This document shows positions 6,907 to 12,035 of a DNA stretch of 14,050 bases, one piece after another. The position numbers and the translations under genes are program-made. Every line of letters starts with the position of its first letter. The first letter of the stretch is position 1. Under the pieces are notes generated by a model. The model was not told the DNA's origin. It ran no database searches and saw only the letters and a list, made by a program, of their open reading frames with translations. Source of the DNA: UBA4615 sp044371545 (lineage in GTDB: Bacteria; Pseudomonadota; Gammaproteobacteria; Burkholderiales; Burkholderiaceae_E); contig JBILTM010000138.1 of NCBI GenBank assembly GCA_044371545.1, positions 1 to 14,050 of the forward strand. The letters run 5' to 3'.

Positions 6907-8098
6907 ACTGGAGCGCCGCGCCGCTCGCGAGCAGCGCGTCGATCGCCGTGTCGTCCAGTCCGTGTTCGCGCAGCACCTCGCGGGTGTGCTCGCCGAGCGA
7001 GGGCGCGTGTCGGGTCACCTCGGCCGGAGTCGCCGAGAACTTCACCGGCGGCCCGAGCGCGCGCGTCGTGCCCGCGACCGGGTGCTCGAGCTCGACGACC
7101 ATGCCGCGCGCGAGGGTCTGCGGGTGCGACAGCGCCTCGCCGATCGAGTTGACCGGGCCCGCGGGCACGCCGGCGCGCTCGAACGCGGCGAGCCAATCCG
7201 CACGTTCGCGCGTCGACAGCACCGCATCGAGCGCGGCGACCAGCGCGGGCAGGTTCGCCATCCGCGCCGAGTTGTCGACGAAACGCGGATCGGCTTTCCA
7301 TTCGGGGCGGCCGACGACATCGCAGATCCGTTCCCAGTTCGCCTGGTTCGCGCCGCCGATCACCAGCCAGCCGTCGAGCGCGCGGAACGCCTGGTAGGGC
7401 GCGGCGAGCACGTGGCCGGAGCCGAGCGGCTCGGGCGAGCGGCCGGTCGCGAACCACACCGACGCGTGCCAGCCGGTCTGATGCAGCGCCGCCTCCATCA
7501 ACGAGGTGTCGACGCGCTGCCCTTCGCCGGTCTTCAGCCGGTGCACGTAGGCGGCGAGGATGCCGGTCGCGGCGAGCAGGCCCGCGTTCAGGTCGGCGAC
7601 CGAGCTGCCCACCTTGACCGGCGGGCGCCCGGCCTCGCCGGTGATGCTCATCAGCCCGGCGAAGGCCTGCGCGACGAGGTCGAAGCCGCCGCCGCCGCCG
7701 AGCGGCCCGGTCAGGCCGTAGCCGCTGATCGCGCAGTAGATCAACGACGGCTTCCTCGCGTGCAGCACGTCCCAGCCGAGGCCGAGCTTGTCCATCGTGC
7801 CAGGCCGGTAGTTCTCGAGCAGCACGTCGGCCTCGTCGACCATCCGCAGCAGCGCGTCGCGGCCCGCCGGGTGCTTGAGGTCGAGCGCGACGCCGCGCTT
7901 GTTCCGGTTCATCACGAGGAAGGGCGCGGAGACGCCGCCCACCCGTGGCTCGCGGTAGAGCCGCGCGTCGTCGCCGCCGGGGATCTTCTCGACCTTGACG
8001 ACGTCGGCGCCGAGGTCGGCGAGCAGCGCGCCGCAGGTCGGGCCGGCCATGATCTGCGCGCACTCGAGCACGCGCACGCCGGCGAGGGGGCCGGCCAT
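6902..8098 (-). CDS. family III CoA-transferase (CaiB/BaiF type)
   Basis: The 398-residue protein has the family III layout: PLAGVRVLECAQIMAGP at the N terminus, LLADLGADVVKVEKIPGGDDAR, the NRNKRGVALDLKHPAGR segment, LLENYRPGTMDKLGLG, and the catalytic aspartate Asp169 in SSVADLNAG, the same position as in formyl-CoA transferase as I recall it. Such enzymes move CoA between acyl groups, for example from succinyl-CoA to an imported acid. Usually a Pro/Arg-rich loop precedes the FDL segment; here it reads GPLGGGGGFDL with five glycines (about 135-139). The ATG is 2 bp from the stop of the enoyl-CoA hydratase gene, so the two are co-transcribed. It is the last gene of the - strand set. The acyl substrate is not predictable. 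Confidence 0.91.
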   Translation of the reverse strand: MAGPLAGVRVLECAQIMAGPTCGALLADLGADVVKVEKIPGGDDARLYREPRVGGVSAPFLVMNRNKRGVALDLKHPAGRDALLRMVDEADVLLENYRPGTMDKLGLGWDVLHARKPSLIYCAISGYGLTGPLGGGGGFDLVAQAFAGLMSITGEAGRPPVKVGSSVADLNAGLLAATGILAAYVHRLKTGEGQRVDTSLMEAALHQTGWHASVWFATGRSPEPLGSGHVLAAPYQAFRALDGWLVIGGANQANWERICDVVGRPEWKADPRFVDNSARMANLPALVAALDAVLSTRERADWLAAFERAGVPAGPVNSIGEALSHPQTLARGMVVELEHPVAGTTRALGPPVKFSATPAEVTRHAPSLGEHTREVLREHGLDDTAIDALLASGAALQS

Positions 8099-8100
8099 GC

Positions 8101-8877
8101 TCAGCGTCCCCGGAAGACGGGCTTCGACTTCGCGAGGAACGCCGCGTACCCGGTGCGGAAGTCCTCGGTGTCGAAGCAGTCGAAGCACTCGTCGAGTTCG
8201 GCGTCCGACAGCGGCCGCGGGTCGGCGAGGCGCCGCGCGAACTTCTTGTGCCATCGCGCGACCAGCGGCGCGCCGTCGGCGATCCGCCGCACGGTTTCGT
8301 CGACCTCGGCGCCGACGCGCTCGTCGGGCACGATGCGCGTGACCAGCCCCTTGTCCTTCGCCTCGGCCGCGTCGAAGATCCGGCCCTCGAGCAGGATCTC
8401 GAGCGCGGCCGACTCGCCGACGAGCTTGACCAGCGGCGCCATCTCGGCGTAGGCCATCACCAGCCCGAGATTCTTGATCGGCGCGCCGAAGCGGCTCGAT
8501 TCGCCGCAGATCCGGAGGTCTGCGAGTGCCGCGATCTCCAGGCCGCCGCCGACGCAGATGCCGTGGATGCGCGCGACGACCGGGTGCCGGCACGCGGCGA
8601 TCGCGTGCGCGGTGCGGTGCATGTCGCGGCCGTAGTCGATCGCCTGCGCCTTGGTCGCGCGCTGGGTCTCGAACTCCGAGATGTCGTTGCCCGGCGAGAA
8701 CGCGCGCTCGCCGGCGCCGCGCACGACCACGCAGCGCACCGCGTCGTCGGCCGACAGCGCCTCGAACGCGTCGCCCAGCATCCGCCACATCGGCCGGGTC
8801 AGCGCGTTGAGCTTCGCCGGCCGGTTCAGCACCACGGTCGCGACGTCGCCGTCGCGCTCGACGAGCACCTCGGACAT
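8101..8877 (-). CDS. enoyl-CoA hydratase/isomerase (crotonase superfamily)
   Basis: A 258-residue crotonase-fold protein of normal length. The two oxyanion-hole segments are present: AFSPGNDISEF (59-69) and GICVGGGLEIA (106-116). Glu114 corresponds to the first catalytic glutamate of mitochondrial enoyl-CoA hydratase. The second catalytic glutamate, normally in a QPEI-type motif, is replaced: the local text is FGAPIKNLG, with Ile134 at that position. Many annotated hydratases vary here, so the enzyme may be an isomerase, a hydrolase or a hydratase with different chemistry. GAGG in front of its ATG overlaps the stop of the upstream binding-protein gene, and the CoA-transferase follows after 2 bp. 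Together they could activate and then modify an imported organic acid as its CoA thioester. Confidence 0.88.
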   Translation of the reverse strand: MSEVLVERDGDVATVVLNRPAKLNALTRPMWRMLGDAFEALSADDAVRCVVVRGAGERAFSPGNDISEFETQRATKAQAIDYGRDMHRTAHAIAACRHPVVARIHGICVGGGLEIAALADLRICGESSRFGAPIKNLGLVMAYAEMAPLVKLVGESAALEILLEGRIFDAAEAKDKGLVTRIVPDERVGAEVDETVRRIADGAPLVARWHKKFARRLADPRPLSDAELDECFDCFDTEDFRTGYAAFLAKSKPVFRGR

Positions 8878-8884
8878 CGCGACC

Positions 8885-9868
8885 TCAGTCCGCCTTGACG
8901 TTGAGTTCCTTGACCATCCGCGCGTACTTCGCGTTCTCGGCGCGGATGAACTCGGCGAAGGCCGCCGGCGTCTGCGGGCCGCCGAACTGCACGCCCTGCG
9001 GGTCGAGCTTCGCGCGCACCTCGGGGTCGGCCATCGCCTTCTTCACCGCGTCGTCGAGCTTCGCGACGATGTCCGCGGGCAGGCCCTTCGGACCCATCAC
9101 CGAGTACCAGTTGGTGACGTCGAAGCCGCGGATGCCCTTCTCCTCGAAGGTGGGCAGGTCGGCGAGCTGCGGCAGGCGCTTCGGCGTCGAGATCGCGAGC
9201 GCGCGCAGTTTGCCTTCGCGGATGTGCGGCAGCACAGGCGGCATGGTGTCGAAGTTGGCGTTGACCTGGCCGGCGAGCAGGTCGACGATCGCCGCGCCGC
9301 TGCCCTTGTAGGGCACGTGGTTCATCTGCGTGCCGCTGATCTGGTTGAAGAGCGCGCCCGCGAGGTGCTGCGTGCTGCCCACGCCCGAGGAGGCGTAGGT
9401 CATCGTGCCGGGCTTCGCCTTCGCGAGCGCGATCAGTTCCTCGACGGACTTCGCCGGCACCGACGGGTGCACGACGAGGATGTTCGGCACGTAGCCGATG
9501 TAGGTGACCGGCGTGAAGTCGGCGATCGGGTCGAACGGCGCCTTCGCGAGCACGTGCGGCGCGATCGCGTTGCTGTTCGCATGGCCGGCGAGCAGCGTGT
9601 AGCCGTCGGGCGCCGCTTTCGCGACCGCATCGGCCGCGATCGTGCCGGCCGCGCCGGCGCGGTTCTCGACGACCACCTGCTGGCCGAGGATCTCGGAGAT
9701 CTTCGGTGCGAGCGCGCGCGCGACGATGTCGGTACCGCCGCCGGGCGCGAAGCCGACCAGCAGCCGGATCGGCTTGCCGGGCCACGCCTGCGCGCAAGCG
9801 GCGGCGGGCAGGGCGAGGCCGGCCGCGGCGAGCGCGGCGGCGAGCAGGGTGCGTCGGGGCGTCGTCAT
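8885..9868 (-). CDS. Bug/TctC-family periplasmic solute-binding protein
   Basis: The 327-residue protein begins with a Sec signal peptide: TPRRTL, a hydrophobic Ala/Leu core, and a likely cleavage after Ala-Gln-Ala at about residue 28. The mature start WPGKPIRLLVGFAPGGGTDIVAR, then VVVENRAGAAGTIAADAVAKAAPDGYTL and VPYKGSG with LLAGQVN, are classic Bug (Bordetella uptake gene) features. Bug proteins bind carboxylates and related small molecules; some work with a TctAB membrane pair, many are orphans as here, with no TctAB in the window. An AGGAGA ribosome-binding site lies about 8 bases upstream of the ATG. The gene precedes the hydratase by 7 bp and follows the aminotransferase after 106 bp containing a strong hairpin. 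It probably captures the acid that the CoA genes process, which is inference. Confidence 0.94.
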   Translation of the reverse strand: MTTPRRTLLAAALAAAGLALPAAACAQAWPGKPIRLLVGFAPGGGTDIVARALAPKISEILGQQVVVENRAGAAGTIAADAVAKAAPDGYTLLAGHANSNAIAPHVLAKAPFDPIADFTPVTYIGYVPNILVVHPSVPAKSVEELIALAKAKPGTMTYASSGVGSTQHLAGALFNQISGTQMNHVPYKGSGAAIVDLLAGQVNANFDTMPPVLPHIREGKLRALAISTPKRLPQLADLPTFEEKGIRGFDVTNWYSVMGPKGLPADIVAKLDDAVKKAMADPEVRAKLDPQGVQFGGPQTPAAFAEFIRAENAKYARMVKELNVKAD

Positions 9869-9934
9869 CGAAGGGTCTCCTGGGGCTGCGGGGCTCGTCG
9901 GCCGCCGCGATCGTCGAACGGAAGGGGGGTCTCG

Positions 9935-9958
9935 CGCGCCGGCCCCGCGGCCGGCGCG
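9935..9958. terminator. perfect 10-bp GC hairpin between aminotransferase and Bug genes
   Basis: CGCGCCGGCC at 9935-9944 is followed by the loop CCGC and the exact reverse complement at 9949-9958. It lies 16 bp past the aminotransferase stop on the - strand, in the only sizeable gap (9869-9974) within that gene set. No U-tract follows in the - strand RNA, which continues into a C-rich run, so it could be a partial terminator, an RNA-stability element or an mRNA-processing boundary. The hairpin is seen; its role is inferred. Confidence 0.5.
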
Positions 9959-9974
9959 TGCGCGGGACAGGGGC

Positions 9975-11198
9975 TCAGGCCGCCTTCAGCGACGCGCGCG
10001 GCGGCGCGGCCTCTGCGAGGTAGTCGATCGCCGCCTGCACGCCGCCCTTTCGGTGCGGCACGCCGGCGGCCTGCAGGCCCATCTCGACGCCGCCGAGCGT
10101 GCCCAGCAGCGTCAGGTCGTTGAAGTCGCCGAGGTGGCCGATGCGGAACACCTTGCCGGCGAGCTTCGACAGGCCGGTGCCGAGCGACATGTTGAAGCGC
10201 TCGAGCACGATGCGGCGGAACGCGTCGGCGTCGTGAACGCCCCCCTTGCCGTCGGCCGGCATCATCACCGCGGTCAGCGCCGGGCTGTACTCGGCGGGGT
10301 TGCGGCACAGGATCTCCAGGCCCCAGCCGCGGACCGCGCGGCGCGTCGCCTCGGCGTGCCGCTGGTGGCGCGCGAACACCGCGGGCATCCCCTCGGCGAG
10401 CAGGCGGTCGAACGCGACCGCGAGGCCGTAGAGCAGGTTGGTCGCCGGCGTGGTCGGCCAGAAGCCGTTCGCGTTGGCCGCGAGGATCTCGTCCCAGGCC
10501 CAGTAGGCGCGCGGCAGCTTCGCGTGCTTCGAGGCCTCGATCGCCTTGGCCGACACCGCGTTGAACGACAGGCCGGGCGGCAGCATCAGGCCCTTCTGCG
10601 AGCCGGCGACCGTCACGTCGACGCCCCACTCGTCGGGCCGGAAGTCGACCGAGCCGAGCGAGGAGATGGTGTCGACCATCAGCAGCGCCGGGTGCTTCGC
10701 GCCGTCGATCGCGCGGCGCACCGCGGCGATGTCGGAGGTGACGCCGGTCGAGGTCTCGTTGTGGACGACGCAGACCGCCTTGATGCGGTGCTGCGGGTCG
10801 GCGGCGAGCCGCTCGTGGATCCGCGCGGCGTCGACGCCGCTGCGCCAGTCGCCGGGGATGAACTCGGGCGCGAGGCCCAGGCGCTCGGCGAGCTTCTTCC
10901 ACAGCGACGCGAAGTGGCCGGTCTCGGCCATCAGCACCGCGTCGCCGGGGGACAGCACGTTGACGAGCGCCGCTTCCCACGCGCCGGTGCCCGAGCCCGG
11001 GTAGACGATCACCGGCTGCTCGGTCTGGAACACCTTCTTCGCGTCGGAGAGCACCTTCAGCCCGAGCTTCTGGAACTCCGGACCGCGGTGGTCGATCGTC
11101 GGATGGTCGATGGCCCGCAGCACGTCGTCGGGCACGTTGGTCGGCCCGGGGATCTGCAGGAAGTGCCGGCCCGCCGGATGGGAGTTCAGTTCGAGCAT
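9975..11198 (-). CDS. class V PLP aminotransferase, serine/alanine-glyoxylate type
   Basis: The 407-residue protein belongs to the alanine-glyoxylate / serine-glyoxylate aminotransferase group. It opens with FLQIPGPTNVPDDVLRAID and HRGPEF, has the phosphate-binding SGTGAWEAAL (about 69-78), the conserved Asp176 in LLMVDTISSLGSVDF and the PLP-binding Lys202 in VAGSQKGLMLPPGLSF. The late segment FRIGHLGDFNDLTLLGTL is also typical. Such enzymes transfer an amino group from serine, alanine or aspartate to glyoxylate, giving glycine. The start is fixed by GGAGG four bases upstream of the ATG at 11198; the same frame stays open further upstream but that extension is only antisense to the regulator gene. 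It is transcribed divergently from the GntR regulator and a likely operator lies 13-20 bases upstream. The amino donor cannot be read. Confidence 0.9.
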   Translation of the reverse strand: MLELNSHPAGRHFLQIPGPTNVPDDVLRAIDHPTIDHRGPEFQKLGLKVLSDAKKVFQTEQPVIVYPGSGTGAWEAALVNVLSPGDAVLMAETGHFASLWKKLAERLGLAPEFIPGDWRSGVDAARIHERLAADPQHRIKAVCVVHNETSTGVTSDIAAVRRAIDGAKHPALLMVDTISSLGSVDFRPDEWGVDVTVAGSQKGLMLPPGLSFNAVSAKAIEASKHAKLPRAYWAWDEILAANANGFWPTTPATNLLYGLAVAFDRLLAEGMPAVFARHQRHAEATRRAVRGWGLEILCRNPAEYSPALTAVMMPADGKGGVHDADAFRRIVLERFNMSLGTGLSKLAGKVFRIGHLGDFNDLTLLGTLGGVEMGLQAAGVPHRKGGVQAAIDYLAEAAPPRASLKAA

Positions 11199-11210
11199 GT
11201 CGCCTCCGTT

Positions 11211-11220
11211 TTGCATACAA
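11211..11220. promoter_or_regulatory. candidate GntR/FCD operator in the divergent intergenic region
   Basis: TTGCATACAA is an imperfect palindrome (8 of 10 positions symmetric) and resembles the TTGTATACAA-like sites bound by several FCD-type GntR regulators. It is followed by TATGC, extending a wider inverted repeat GCATA-CAA-TATGC. It lies 13 bases upstream of the aminotransferase ATG, in the one AT-rich patch of the region, and contains a -10-like TACAAT (11216-11221) on the + strand. Its octamer recurs inverted at 11305-11312. Confidence 0.5.
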
Positions 11221-11304
11221 TATGCGAAACCGTGACGCGGCGCAAACCGCGAACGGCCGAGCTGCGGTGCGCTGGGAGGCGCCCGGTTTTCCAGGTGAAC
11301 GATC

Positions 11305-11312
11305 GTATGCAA
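11305..11312. promoter_or_regulatory. second inverted copy of the operator octamer, over the regulator start codon
   Basis: GTATGCAA at 11305-11312 is the exact reverse complement of TTGCATAC at 11211-11218, and it covers the ATG (11307-11309) of the GntR-type gene. The centres are about 94 bases apart. A second site here could allow looping or direct autorepression. In such GC-rich DNA an AT-containing octamer repeated by chance within 100 bases is unlikely but not impossible. Confidence 0.4.
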
Positions 11313-12035
11313 TCCGAACCGGCACTCGAAGCCGCCCTGCGCCCGATGCTCGCCGCGGTCGATCGCCGCGTGCTCCACGAGGCCGTCGCCGAGCGGCTGC
11401 GCGAGCTGATCGTCGAAGGCGTGCTCGCACCGGGGGCGCACCTGAACGAGCGCGTGCTGTGCGCGCAGCTCGCGGTCTCGCGCACGCCGCTGCGCGAGGC
11501 GTTCCGCACCCTCGCGGGCGAGGGCATCGTCGAGCTGCAGCCGAATCGCGGCGCGGTCGTCGCCGCGATGCGCCGCGAGGACATCGAGCATGTGTTCGAG
11601 CTGATGGCGACGCTCGAGGCACTGGCCGGCGAGCTCGCCGCGCGCCGTGCGACCCGCGCCGAGCGCGACGAGCTGCGCGCGCTGCACTTCGAGATGCTCG
11701 CGGCGCACGCGCGGCGCGACCTGCCCGCGTACTACCGGTCGAACAGCGCGATCCACCGCCGGCTTGTCGACTGCGCGCGCAACCCGGTGCTCGCCGACAC
11801 CTACGCGCGACTCAACGCGCGACTGCAGGCGCTGCGCTTCCGCTCGAACCTGAACCGCGAGAAGTGGGACGCGGCGGTCGCCGAGCACGCCGCGATGATC
11901 GAGGCGCTCGACGCCGGTGACGGCGCGCGCCTGTCGGCCGTGATGCGCGGCCACCTCGACCACAAGCGCGCGACCGTGCTCGCGCAGCTCGACGGCGCAC
12001 CGGACACCCCAGGCACCTCCGAGGCCGGACGATGA
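11307..12035 (+). CDS. GntR-family transcriptional regulator, FCD subfamily
   Basis: The 242-residue protein has an N-terminal winged helix-turn-helix at about residues 22-88: VLHEAVAERLRELIVEGVLAPG, LNERVLCAQLAVSRTPLREA and a wing ending in LQPNRGAVV. The C-terminal all-helical FCD domain keeps three histidines with family spacing: His150 (AIHRRLV), His194 (AEHAAMIEAL) and His216 (RGHLDH). The position four before His150, usually Asp, is Asn146. FCD domains bind a metal and a small carboxylate effector. An in-frame GTG at 11295 is an alternative start. It is divergent from the aminotransferase gene and overlaps the next oxidase gene by ATGA, so it probably controls both units in response to a pathway acid, which is inference supported by the inverted octamers described here. 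Confidence 0.9.
   Translation: MQSEPALEAALRPMLAAVDRRVLHEAVAERLRELIVEGVLAPGAHLNERVLCAQLAVSRTPLREAFRTLAGEGIVELQPNRGAVVAAMRREDIEHVFELMATLEALAGELAARRATRAERDELRALHFEMLAAHARRDLPAYYRSNSAIHRRLVDCARNPVLADTYARLNARLQALRFRSNLNREKWDAAVAEHAAMIEALDAGDGARLSAVMRGHLDHKRATVLAQLDGAPDTPGTSEAGR

Noticed and set aside
7675..7700. CCG-repeat-like run in the CoA-transferase gene
   Set aside because: It encodes a five-glycine loop in frame and is explained by base composition; I see no sign of a mobile or structural repeat.
6902..8788. CoA-transferase frame extended to 628 codons as a possible fusion protein
   Set aside because: The extra N-terminal part is antisense-free but out of frame with the hydratase and is Arg/Gly-rich shadow text. 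The ATG at 8098 gives a standard family III protein of 398 residues.
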